A stretch of DNA of 64,000 nt from Roridomyces roridus (Eukaryota; Basidiomycota; Agaricomycetes; Agaricales; Mycenaceae): the NCBI GenBank assembly GCA_029378245.1, contig JARKIF010000056.1, positions 1-64,000 of the forward strand, in the 5' to 3' direction. How positions within the stretch are numbered: position 1 is the stretch's first letter; each line of letters opens with the position of its first letter. Below, piece by piece: positions 22,340-32,591 of the stretch. The notes beneath the pieces are model-generated. The model was not told where the DNA came from and did no database searches. It worked only from the letters and a program-made list of their open reading frames with translations. The position numbers were made by a program, and so were the translations under genes.

Positions 22340-23453
22340 TCACTTCGACTCGATCGACACACTGTACGATTTAGTAACGAAGTTCGCTGTGCCGACGAAC
22401 GGCTCGGTGCCTGCTTGTATAGCTTGAATGCACTGCGTCGAAGGAACCCCGTGTTTATCGACCAGGTATTCTGCGATACACCTATTAGCAGCGTTCAGTG
22501 ACTGAGAGTCCTCCCTCACTGAAGAAAGCGTTCAAATCCACGTTCCAGTCGTTGATTTCGCCCGTGGACCTGACGAACGAGAAGACCTGCCAATTTTTAT
22601 TGGGTCCCTAAGTTTCAAATGCGGTCAATGAGTATTACATGGCCTCAGGAGGGGCGCGGGCGTACCTTCCATAGGTTCCAAGTGTGGTTTGCAATGGGGG
22701 TAGCTGTGGTGATTTGAGAGCCGAGGGGCTGGATACTACCCCGACCGACTCGTTAGATAACGGTGAAACGAGTGAAGAACGCGCATACCTGCCGAGACTG
22801 GAAAGCCAAATCATACTGAGAAATAATTGTCATCGAGAGGGAAAGACGCTGGGGAAAAAAACCTACATCTCGAAGCTCGAGCCTGAGGTGGCGGGAGAGC
22901 CGGACTTCGCTGTTCCAAGCCAGATGTCATACCTGCAACTCTGTTAGAGAACGGGTGATTTCGTGCACACGACTGAATCCTCACGCTACATCGGCACGGA
23001 GACCGTCGGACTGGCTCATATAGTCCCAGCTCCAGAATGTGGGAGCTGACGCGATGTTTTTGAGCTGGACGCCTTTGCTTGTGGTTGACAACACATTAGC
23101 GTCTGGGTGAATAGTTAAGAAGATATATAACGGGGAGGTAAGTCATGACGCACAGCTCTTTACGCTGTTGGGCCCGTTTGCCCAGGTATAGTTGGTGCTC
23201 CAGGATACGGTGTTCGTCGTGGTACTGACGAGGGTGGACTTCTGAGAGCCGACGCCGGCATCTGCATTCCCTTTCAAACAATGCGCCTTGACTGAGACCA
23301 GATAAACGTACCCGCGCCCCACAGATTCTGGCACAGCAGGAATTTCCCGGCGGGAAGACAATCGTCCGATCCGGCAATAGTCTGCGCGAGACCGAGACCA
23401 AGCAGAGAGGATGGCACAAAGAAGGAGGAGATGCGCATTCTTTCAAACGACAT
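22340..23453 (-). CDS. GH12 endoglucanase/xyloglucanase, copy 2
   Basis: It is a tandem paralogue of the preceding gene with the same exon plan. It opens MSFERMRISSFFVPSSLL (ATG 23453) with a signal peptide ending GLAQ, then DDCLPAGKFLLCQNLWG, TVSWSTNYTWANGP, the Glu-bearing segment before the LGG region, and QAGTEPFVGTANF near the C-terminus (stop 22340-22342). Both catalytic Glu regions are present, so it is likely active. Divergence from copy 1 is clear at protein level (for instance loop residues after CLPAG), so the duplication is not recent. Confidence 0.83.
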
Positions 23454-24608
23454 GGGACATAGAGCAACATACTTATAGGCGGCATTGAGGAGTGCCCAGC
23501 ACACGGTTCGGTTTGAAACAGTTTCAAACGATTTGTCCTTTGTGAGGGGCTCCAGCGATAAACGGAAACGGATTGTTATTCTGCTGATTCTTAGCATGTA
23601 GTGGTATCTCTGAGTGAGGTGTAACCATGATCCTGCTCGGTATGACTTCACTCACTGACCATCCCAGTCTCTCCCCGGCCTTGGAAACCCAATTTGAGCC
23701 ACAAACGTTTCTGTGCCTTCCGACAGACGAAAATGAAACGGTTGGAGGTCTAGGGGCCGGAGCGTACACACGAGAACCTGGTTTATCCGTCTTGAGCCCC
23801 GGGGTGGATAGATGGCGACACAAGTGGAGCCAATACGCCAATAGAGTATCCGAAGAAAGGCCCTTGCTGAACATCTGCTGCGAAGAGGACAAGACGCATC
23901 GCGGAGGATAATTAAAAACGATCGGATTCATCGAAGACCGATTCGTGAAATAACAAATTTCGTCAAAATTTCGTGCTGGGAGTTTCATGGGGGAGGGAGA
24001 GGGAGGATTTGCAATTTGCAATGCCAAGCAAAAAATCCCGAAATTGACCCAGGAAGACCGGTACTACATTGGAAGGAAGGATATCTGAACCGCGGCGGTC
24101 CCAATCAGGGACAAACGGGTCTCGTTACTGAATCAATCGTGGTGAACGCGAGAAGCAAGAGCCTGGAGCAAACACATACAATCAATCATCTTCTCTGCAC
24201 CCACCACGACCACACTTCGAAACCATGCCCGCTTAATGCGCAGCGATCGGTCTCTTCTCGGCCGGGAATAATTCCGTTGAGAGCCTGCTGTCATTTTGCG
24301 GCTTGCCGAGAACAAGAACACCTTATTGTATTCGCCAGGTCCCGCGGGCCGCCTGGACATCCATTCCGCGCCTTCTACCTCTTTCACCTTCCCATGGCCT
24401 CTTTCCGCTCTCTATCCGCAGTGACGCAGTCTAACACGGTTGTCTTTTTCTCGTGTCCCATCCGTGACAAAGACAACAATTTTTTCCAGTTCGACTGGGA
24501 GATCAGTTCAAGATCATGCCCACATCAGCTGCAATTGTTCTTGTCCTTGTTCACGCACCTACTTAAAAGGCCGTTGTTACACAATGACCGCCTGCAGTAC
24601 AACCCTCC
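23454..24608. other. Intergenic stretch between GH12 copy 2 and K2
   Basis: About 500 bases next to GH12 copy 2 match its paralogue's promoter region. The rest, up to the K2 start, holds only short unsupported frames. The two genes are head-to-head, so it may contain both promoters. Confidence 0.4.
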
Positions 24609-25980
24609 ATGGCATCCGCCTCAGATTCAGAGTCTGCCCCATTCGACGTCAAGCAGTATCGGCAGCGCCTACGCGAACAATTGCAACAAGGCCTTCTGCC
24701 AGATATCGAACTGTTCTGGCGCGACCGCTACACGTGGCTCAAGGACTCTGGTTACCTGCTAAGCCCAAGATACGACCCAGCTCGGATCCCCCCGGGTAAA
24801 GAAGGTGGAATTAAACGCGGAGACGACGTCGCGCCTGCGGTACGAGCCTTCCATATTGCTCAATCATCTTCCGGTGCTCACGACTCCCAGTGCAGCATTG
24901 TGGCGGATGCGATACGCATATCTGATGGCACTCGCGTTCTCATCAAGAAGAGCGAACCGGACAGGGCGTACTTTCACGAGGCGCAGATGTTCCGCACATT
25001 TTGCTCCGATCCTTTGACTTCAAGACCTGGAAACCGCTGCATCAGGCTCATCGAAATGTAGTCTGTCCCGAGTGAACCAAAGTTTGACCTCATCGTTATG
25101 CCATTCTATTACGATTGGAAGCTGGTCCCCTTCCTAACGGTTGGAGAGGCGGTGGAATTCTTTTCCCAGATATTCGAGGTGTGTAAGACGATATAATTTT
25201 GTTCAGAATTGACTAGATTCCTTCTCAGGGTTTGCGATTCCTGCATAACAAGCAGGTCTGGCATGGGTAAGTCGCGGCCGTTCACTTGCTGCTGCATTTG
25301 ACTGAGATATCTGAGCAGGGACATGAAAGACAACATTCTGATGGACGCATCTCCTCTTTTCGTACAAGAGGTCAACCCTTGGCAGTCAAAGTTCACTCGT
25401 AATCTCAAGCGATTCGCCCGCTTCCGGAATCGACTCAAGCACCCCGTGAAGTACTGTATAATCGATTTCGACCTCTCTGGGATTCACGATCCTTCAAAGG
25501 GTCCTCCCCGAGTTGAACCCGGATACGGGGGTACACGCGGAGTGCCCGAGTTTGAATACGATCAACTATGCAACCCTTTTGCCGTGGATGTCTATTGCTT
25601 GGGAAGCCTCATTGCTGGATATTTCACCGAGGTGAGAGCCCGAGCATTCGAAGGTTGCACACTTGACTCACAGCTCGCGGCAGGGGGAAAATTACAAGTT
25701 TGGACACGTCAAAAAACGAGGATTCCGATTCATGGAAAGGCTCGTCGCCGACATGATGAACAAGGATCCAGCCAAACGGCCAAGTATGGATGAAGTCGTG
25801 CGCCGCTTTACTGAAATCAAAGCGGGACTGAGTTGGTGGCAGCTACGCTCGCGCTGCTCCGTTCTCGACGAACGAACCCTTCCCAGGGTGTTTAAGACCA
25901 TATTTCATTGGCCTCGCCAGTCCTATGATGTTGCGCGGAGAATACCCGCTATTCCCGCGCCTTCACTCCCGCTCCGCTGA
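24609..25980 (+). pseudogene. K2: FunK1-like kinase with one premature stop
   Basis: The ATG at 24609 opens MASASDSESAPFD. The exon plan is that of K3 and K4, with a first intron at 24840-24890 and others at about 25180, 25265 and 25632. Motifs: VLIKKSEPD (Lys of VAIK), VWHG joined over an intron to DMKDNNILMD (HGD in place of HRD), CIIDFDLSGIHDPSKGPP (DFD in place of DFG), then MNKDPAKRPSMDEVVRRF. The only lesion is TAG at 25059-25061, in RLIEM-stop-SVPSEP, where K3 has Leu. Either this is a young pseudogene or the base is a sequencing error. It is tail-to-tail with C2'. Confidence 0.7.
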
Positions 25981-26204
25981 TTTCCTTTTTGCCTGTGTGT
26001 CCATACCTCACGTTGTTCACCCCGTTCCCTGTGCTAGTAATAATCTAATTCCTCAACCCATTTGATTCACTTTTGCCTGTGCATCATATTCTCATCTATT
26101 TCGCATTCACTATGTTCAATCTCGGGAAACGGTGGGTATCTGATTGGATATACATGAATTACAATAGTGAGCGTCCATTTCACCTGAGTAGCTAATATGG
26201 CGGA

Positions 26205-26704
26205 CTACCAGCCACTCCGATCTGACCAATCTTCATTTCCTGAGCGTAAATTCTGCCTTGGAAATGTATAATGTCCCGGAAAACCATGAGCTCCTGCTCG
26301 AATCCACCAAGGAGCTCTTACCGTCGTCCGTGAAAGGCCTTTGGAGGCTTCCTCCATTATCCTATGGACGGTTCTCTGAGTATGAAAGTAGTTCCATAGT
26401 TTCAAGAGTCCGCTTTGGCTTTCGTACTCATTTTGAGCGGCGTATATCGACTCCGAGAGACTGTTCAAGTTTGTTGAGCAGATTGAACAGAGCGAGCACT
26501 GAGCGGAGGCCCAACTTACTTCAGGTATATTTCCTTGATCTCGAACTTTTCGTCTTCCTTGAGAAAATCCAAGTATTCCTCCAGACTTTCGAGGACCATG
26601 TAGGTTATTCCGGCCGGCTTTGCGAAGATGGTGCCTCGGAATTTGTTGCGGACGGAGCTGGTTGGCTCCGGCACAGGAGTGAAAGAGAGGTTGAGGACGG
26701 CCAT
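26205..26704 (-). CDS. C2': small helical protein, inverted copy of C2
   Basis: The ATG at 26704 opens MAVLNLSFTPVPEP. The first intron and the segment LSESIYAAQNEYESQ match C2. At the second intron the acceptor AG is changed to CG (CCGG instead of CCAG), so the C2 splice is lost. Unlike in C2, the unspliced intron is open, and the frame continues through VRAPWWIRAGAHGFPG to a different C-terminus ending at 26205. The gene may therefore encode a protein with a new tail, or be decaying. Confidence 0.5.
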
Positions 26705-27972
26705 GCTGAGGGAATCGGATATTGCAGGGAAATGGTGACTCGGAGGAAGGTTGAAGTTGTGTTGAAATTCGACACAGACTTTGGATCTTTTATACCGTGC
26801 GAGAACGAAAGTAACCACGTCGGGGACAGAGGCAAGCGAGCAAGTACCAAGTCGGCGAGAGAGACAAAAAAAAGTACATGGTGGCGGTAAGTTGCAGAGT
26901 TACCTTGTTCGTCGGCAAGATGATCCCATCATTGATTCAAACTCCTGATGCCATCCCCTTTTTCGCTCCTCTCCAGTTTCTCAGATGACCGCAACGGATT
27001 CGTCCAGAGTCTTCCTCTTCGCCATACGGGACAGCTGGCCAGCCCTTGCAATACCGGAAATGACCCCGATTTCAAATTTGAGAAGATTGTCGAAACCTTG
27101 TCTGGTCAAGAATCAGCCTATTTCCGTCTAGTCTCGTCTCAGGAGCAGACCTTTGTTCTCTATAGGATGGCGTTACTACTTTCTATTGTCTCTTTCAAGG
27201 GTCGCGTATCACGTTGTCGTATCGTGCGTTCTTCTTGAAAGTTCGCCGTCTCGCGTAAACTGATAGTTACATTCAAGTTGCCAAACCGAAGACGCCGCGA
27301 TTGTTCTGCTACGACAGAGTTGTTCAACAAAGCTCCTGATTGTTTTTATTTACCGGCATACCGATCGAGTTCCATGGACTTCAACGTTTCCAAGCTCGTT
27401 CTTGCTCGATAGGCAATCCTGTCCCGATATCAAGACGGATGAGCTCTTTGTTCTACTCCTGGTAATCTGGAGATTGACGTACGGCTTTGCACTGGATTCG
27501 GACCAAAGTACGGCGATCTCTTTTCTGGGCGTCTACTTGTCGGAAATGACTCTACTCTCCGGTCTATGAGTCTGGCTCGCTAGCGCCTCTAAGGAACCTC
27601 CAGCGCTCCGGCTTTGTTCTTCAAGGATCTTGGCTTATGTTACTTTGCTTCCGGCAATCCACACAGCGGTTCTACTCCGATCTATGTTTGCGCTTCATAA
27701 ACGCAATCATGTCTCGTACACGGTCTGACGCATCCTGGTCGGCTCGAGCTGCTCTTCCACGTTCTTCCTGCGATGCACGGTGGGATCTATGTGAACCCGT
27801 CACGTCCTGAATGAAGTTATCCTTGTCGAGATTCGGACTTTTTCGTGCTGCTTTGCGAAACATTGAGCCAGGTGCCTGCAAAACAGGGGAAAATAAATTA
27901 CTATCCGCATTCGGTACAATACATCACTACATGGAAGATTTGGAAAGCGAGGGTATGAGCTATGCAACAGAT
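26705..27972. repeat. Intergenic block shared in inverted orientation with 4.4-5.6 kb
   Basis: The block contains a frame at 26948-27238 (+) matching the minus strand at 5026-5457, and at 27672-27881 (-) the conserved short frame ending RDMIAFMKRKHRSE that matches 4570-4780 (+). An extra 50-odd bases near 27310-27365 are absent from the other copy. No gene is firmly supported. Confidence 0.5.
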
Positions 27973-28974
27973 CTAGTCGGCCGACAGGGGGGCCTCTAAA
28001 GTAAGGGCAGAAACCTGGCTATATAACGACTCCTCGGACTCCAAGCTAACCGTCGATGGACTCTGGGGCAGGGAAGACAATGGAATGGAGGTGTTTTCAC
28101 TCTCGAAAGGATTCTGATTCTCCTGGCGATCGGCGGTCGACTTCCGCACTTCCGGAGTCAATGCCGGCGGGGGTAGCCGAACGGGCGCGGTTATCTTTGG
28201 AGGCGCCCGTAGAGAGGGTGCTGGCGGGCAGGGTGCTGGGAGGGGCAACAGAAGCGAGATATACGAGTCGGTGAACTCGCTGGGGCCGTAATCAATTCCA
28301 ACCCCCCCGTCTATCATGTGATCAGTCTCGTTGGAATGAAAGTTTTGCTCAACCAACCTTCCAAAGCCAGCTGCGCGGCCAGTCGATTGCGCGTTGTCCT
28401 TCCGGCTCTGACTACTGCCCGTTCAGAGAGCGTCTTCCGACGAATCAATATTATCCTGAAAGGGATGCCATAACAGACCACTCACCACAGCGGTGGTTCG
28501 ATATCGCTCGGCGTCTTGAATTAATTGGGAGAGTGTGTTTGACGCGGTTTGGCTGTCCTTCAAGAACTTGAACATGCCCCCCAGGAAGCCCCAGAAGGCC
28601 TTCTCCTTCTTAGCCTTCGCTGAGACGGCCTTCCCAGACTTCTTCCGGTCCTTTGGAACATCAAGCTTGCCCTCAGCCTCGACATCGTCCATACGCTTTC
28701 TTAAACTGGTCATAATATTAGCATGCTAGCGAGAAGTCGATGCATTAAATTCCACATACTTGGCATACATTTTCATTATTCGGTCCAGTTCGAGGACTGT
28801 AAAGTGGTCCATGCATTTCTGGAGTGTTTCGAGGACGAAGCACGCGGTCTCGGCCGGTGCTTGCAACCCTGTGCCTCGGAACTTTTTCACTAGGGCGTTG
28901 GCCTGCGGGACAGCGACCAGAAGAAATTCTGCGACGGTGGCAGCATTGCTGACGCCGCTCAAGGTGACGATCAT
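27973..28974 (-). CDS. C3: small helical protein with Pro/Ser-rich tail
   Basis: The ATG at 28974 opens MIVTLSGVSNAATVAEFLLV. Exon 1 encodes amphipathic helices (ETACFVLETLQKCMDHF, ELDRIMKMYA). Exon 2 gives NLRKRMDDVEAEGKLDV, a Lys-rich stretch and FLKDSQTASNTLSQLIQDAE. Later exons give a basic helix and a low-complexity tail (LPPPALTPEVRKS, QNPFESENTSIPLSSLP), with the stop at 27973-27975. The helical layout recalls N-terminal bundles that precede signalling domains in agaricomycete death-related and TKL proteins, but this is a guess. It is head-to-head with K3, about 310 bases apart, with a TATA-like motif at about 29077-29085. Exon joins near 28.4 kb are uncertain. Confidence 0.55.
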
Positions 28975-29284
28975 TGGATGTAGAAGGGATTAAGAGAGAT
29001 GAGGGTCGAGGGTTGAGGGTCGAAACCAGGGAGGGACGACTCGGATGTTGAATGAATGAGCGTGTCTGGCAGAAGTATTTTATACCCACAAAAACAATAG
29101 AAGCCATATTCGTAGTTCACGTACCTGGCCTTGACCAAAATACCCGTAACCACGTTGAATACAGACAGCAGACAAAAAGCTTGGACATTGTGTGGAAGTA
29201 ACTTTGACAGCGCCTTGTTCTCTGTTGGCGTCTGTTTGGTATCGTAGGTCCCCACTTCTTCCCCACCTTCCCGAGCCCTTCGCT
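28975..29284. promoter_or_regulatory. Shared C3/K3 divergent promoter region
   Basis: This is a 310-base gap between the starts of C3 (-) and K3 (+). A minus-strand TATAAAA-type motif lies about 105-110 bases from the C3 ATG. The head-to-head layout would allow joint control. Confidence 0.4.
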
Positions 29285-30648
29285 ATGGCCTCCTCCGATG
29301 GGCCCTCTGCGCCGCAGCTCGCGCTTTTTTCGGAGCGGCTTCGTATTGCCGTAGAACGGACGGACCAAGGTCTTTTGCACGATATCGAATTGTTTTGGCG
29401 CGACCATCACGCGTGGCTCAAAGACCGTGGCTACTTGCTACGTGCCAGATACGCTCCCAATTGGATCGCCTCATGGAAAGAAGGTGGTGGCAAACCCGAA
29501 GACGATGTCGAGCCCATCGTACGAATGCCACATTGTTCAGTGTCTACTTTTGTTACTAACCTCAATTCTCAGTCTGATCTCGTGTCGGATGCCACCCGAC
29601 TTTCGGACGGCTCACTTGTCCTCATCAAGAAGTGCGAGCCAGACCGGAGCGACCTTCCAATGCTACACGAGGACCAAATATTTCGCAAATTCTCTTCAGA
29701 ACCACTGGCTTCAGACCCGAGGAATCGCTGTATACGGATGATCGAGATACTCTCCGTCCCGGATGATCCAAATTTCGAGCTCATCGTCATGCCATTCTAT
29801 TATGACTGGGACATCATCCCCTTTGCTACGATTGGGGAGGCCATAGAATTCATCTCTCAAATAATCGAAGTCGGTCATCCCTCTGATATTTGCATGCGGT
29901 TGACTGAGGTGCTTACCCAGGGCCTGCAGTTCATGCATACCAATCATGTATGGCATGGGTGCGTGGACTGCATCTCCCTGCGTCTTCCTAACACCCATTC
30001 AGAGATGTCAAATCTAACAACATTCTAATGGACGCCTCTCCTCTCTTTGTAGAGCCTGTCAATCCGTGGAGGCCGGGGATGACTCGCGATCTCACTCGTT
30101 CCAGCCGCTTTCGGAGTCGCCTTCGGAATCCTGTCAAGTACCATCTCATCGACTTCGACCTCTCGGGGGTGCATGATCCGTCAACTGGTCCTCCCCGTGT
30201 TGTCCCTGGATATGGGGGTACCCGTGGAGTGCCCGAATTCGACAAGAAGGACGAACTATGCGACCCATTTGCCGTGGATGTATATTGTCTGGGAAATGTG
30301 ATCAGAAGACACTTCACCGAGGTGAGTTCCGACCTTTCGAGCGCCCGCCCCTCACTTACCGTTGGGCAGGGAGAAGGGCGGCTCTTGACGAAGAAACAGC
30401 GTGGTTTTGACTTCATGGGCGACCTCGTTAATGATATGATGAATGAAGATCCTGCCAAACGACCGAACATGGACGAAGTCGCACGCCGATTCTCTGACAT
30501 CAAGGCGGGGCTGAACGTGTGGAAGCTTCGCTCCCGTTGCGCTCCGACAGATGAAAATCCACTTGCTCGGATTCTCAAGTTTGCTCCGCATTGGTCGCGC
30601 CAGCTCTACTATACAGTACGGAGAATCCCTGCCATTCCGACCCCTTGA
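29285..30648 (+). CDS. K3: FunK1-like protein kinase, intact
   Basis: It runs from the ATG at 29285 (MASSDGPSAPQLALF) to TGA 30646-30648. There are four introns, at 29519-29572, about 29871-29931, about 29958-30005 and about 30321-30369. An N-terminal region DIELFWRDHHAWLKDRGYLL precedes the kinase core. Residues seen: LVLIKKCEPD (ATP Lys), EILSVPDDPNFELIVMPF (hinge), HGDVKSNN (catalytic Asp and Asn; HGD variant), LIDFDLSGVHD (DFD variant), GYGGTRGVPEF and CDPFAVDVYCLGN (activation and F-helix region), NEDPAKRPNMDEV. No glycine-rich loop is visible. DFD/DWD is usual in FunK1 kinases. No signal peptide or membrane segment is seen, so it is likely cytosolic. Confidence 0.82.
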
Positions 30649-30659
30649 CATGCACGATC

Positions 30660-30733
30660 CGCCCTTCTGTTAATTCTTACCTACCACCACACGTTCCGCC
30701 CTTCTGTTAATTCTTACCTACCACCACACGTTC
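30660..30733. repeat. Tandem duplication, 2 x 37 bases, downstream of K3
   Basis: Two identical 37-base units (30660-30696, 30697-30733) lie directly after the K3 stop, in its 3' untranslated region. Confidence 0.85.
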
Positions 30734-30841
30734 CTTGCCCTACCATACCTCGCCTGACCACTTAACACGCGTCGTATACCACCAACGCTCCTTTCTGTTT
30801 AATGTTAGCTGGATCGATCGATTATTACCCTGGAATCCATT

Positions 30842-31977
30842 CTAATCTCGGAATAGAGGAGGTCGCTTGAGCAGAACGAGAACCACGTCAAGATTGTTGC
30901 CGGACACGTTGCACTGAAGTTCCTCGGAGGTTCCCCAAAAACAATAAGTGGTAATGGTAATTTTGTAATCGTCAAGGTCGCCGCTGCTGTCATGGACTCG
31001 GACCCACAGACCTCCATCCGCCGTCTTAGCGATGAATTGATTCCTCTTTGTTCCATGTGCCATACTTACCTCCAGAAGATACCGTCGCAACGCCGGACAA
31101 GTCTTTGTATTCCTCAACCTTCTTCTTCTTACCGCCAAGTTCCACGGGGGCAGCCGCGGGGAATCTGTGTTCCCCGATTCCACGAAAGGTCTGGACGGCT
31201 TTTGTTCTCCCTTTCCGACGGCCTTGATTTTTTGTTTCGTGCGTCTATTCGCGGTGCCGTGAACTGACAAACCTTTTGTCCTAACTTACTCTTCTTTGTA
31301 TCCAGGGCACGACGAACAAATGGTTTTGATGCAGGCGTCGGTGGCCCTAGACTCTGGATTCGCTACCTTGAAGGCGGCTCAGGTTCTTTTTTTTTTTTTT
31401 TTTTGGTCAGACTGGGCTTCTCCGTAACTTGATTCGGATTTCGCAGTTCTCCGCCCACTGGAGGACCACCTTTTGTCTTACCATTTACCGACGCGAGGCA
31501 TTGGGAACCAAAGGAGTGGCAGCGTGGCGGGAAGTGGACCCAGCTTTTGTTTCGTCGCCAGACGTGCCAATTACTGGCACAGACTCACCAAGCTTACTCC
31601 CGAGGCGCTAGGACCAGGCCTTGCGGAACCGTTGCCTCTTTTACGCGCGTTGGTGGCCGCGCCTGCGGTCGTCCATGACTCCGATTGAGGCCGCTGCTCG
31701 TCAACTCCCGCCTGCATGTAAGTCCTCGTCTTGAAAGCGGCATTTAATAACAAAGCAGACCAGAAGCTAAATTCTCGGCAGCAACGGAGAGTCTCTGAGC
31801 GAGGGAATCGAGATTTGAGCCGAGTCCCACTCCTCGCATTGTCCGTAGGTCTGCAATGCCGCACTTGCGGTGCGCCCGGGCTTCTCACCGAGCAGCAAGG
31901 ATTCTGGCAGACGACGACCTACGGGATGTGCATTTGTGCACTTCGGCCCCGGACGAATCACTTTTGCTTTCCGTCAT
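30842..31977 (-). CDS. D1: unknown multi-exon gene
   Basis: A likely start at 31977 gives MTESKSDSSGAEVHKCTS and a basic Arg/Ser-rich exon ending ILAAR at a GTGAG donor (31888). Further exons include RVKEATVPQGLVLAPRE, a Lys-rich stretch (KKKKVEEYKDLSGVAT) and a last exon TADGGLWVRVHDSSGD, ITITTYCFWGTSEELQC, VVLVLLKRPPL with the stop at 30842-30844. A run of about 18 A (minus strand) lies between exons near 31390-31407. The frames are kept in part by the decayed copy D2 (44728-46200), which supports real exons. Not recognised; the basic first part and beta-rich end suggest no known family. Exon joins are tentative. Confidence 0.4.
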
Positions 31978-32591
31978 GGAGTCGTTGAAGCACGGCGATT
32001 GACTTGGGGGCTACCGCTGTCTAACAGCTAGCCAGAGAAGCCGCTCGTGAATGATACGCACTCAGGAAAATTTCCAGGGGTGGGGTTGTTGTATGGCCCC
32101 GGGCATGAAGGCGACGGTCTTGGGTTATGGTCATTGGTGCGGCAGGAGAGGGGAGCTCTTCCAGTCCGATATTGTGGAGTGGCATGGCAGATGCTCTGGG
32201 TCTGCTGAGCACAGAGTCCGACGGACGGTCTAAGGGGAGGCATCATACACTCCGGATTTTTAGCCCTCGAGAATGCAGCTGGGTGGACCGGGCGGTAGCG
32301 GTATGCGCATCACTCGTGCGAACCGCAGTCACCAGACGGCTTGCAGGCAAGACTTGGTCGACGTAGATTTGGAGAGCAGTAGTTGATCCAAACGAAGAGA
32401 AGCATTTACATGGGCGACAGTGTTCGTCCTCGATGAAGGGAAAGGAGAGAATTGGGGCACCTGCCTTATCGGGACGAGATATCCGATGCATCTGATTCCG
32501 ATGGCCGCCCAGTGATTATCATGAGCATCATTTCTACCACCAATAATTTATAATATTTTGGACCCCCGGTGCAAATGCTAGTCCTTCTTTC
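31978..32591. other. D1 upstream region, conserved in D2
   Basis: The minus strand near 32330-32490 (FIEDEHCRPC, STTALQIYVDQVLPASRL) and near 32040-32200 (NFPECVSF) is alignable with 44730-45130 (+). It may hold 5' exons of D1 or only its duplicated promoter. No complete frame could be built. Confidence 0.3.
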
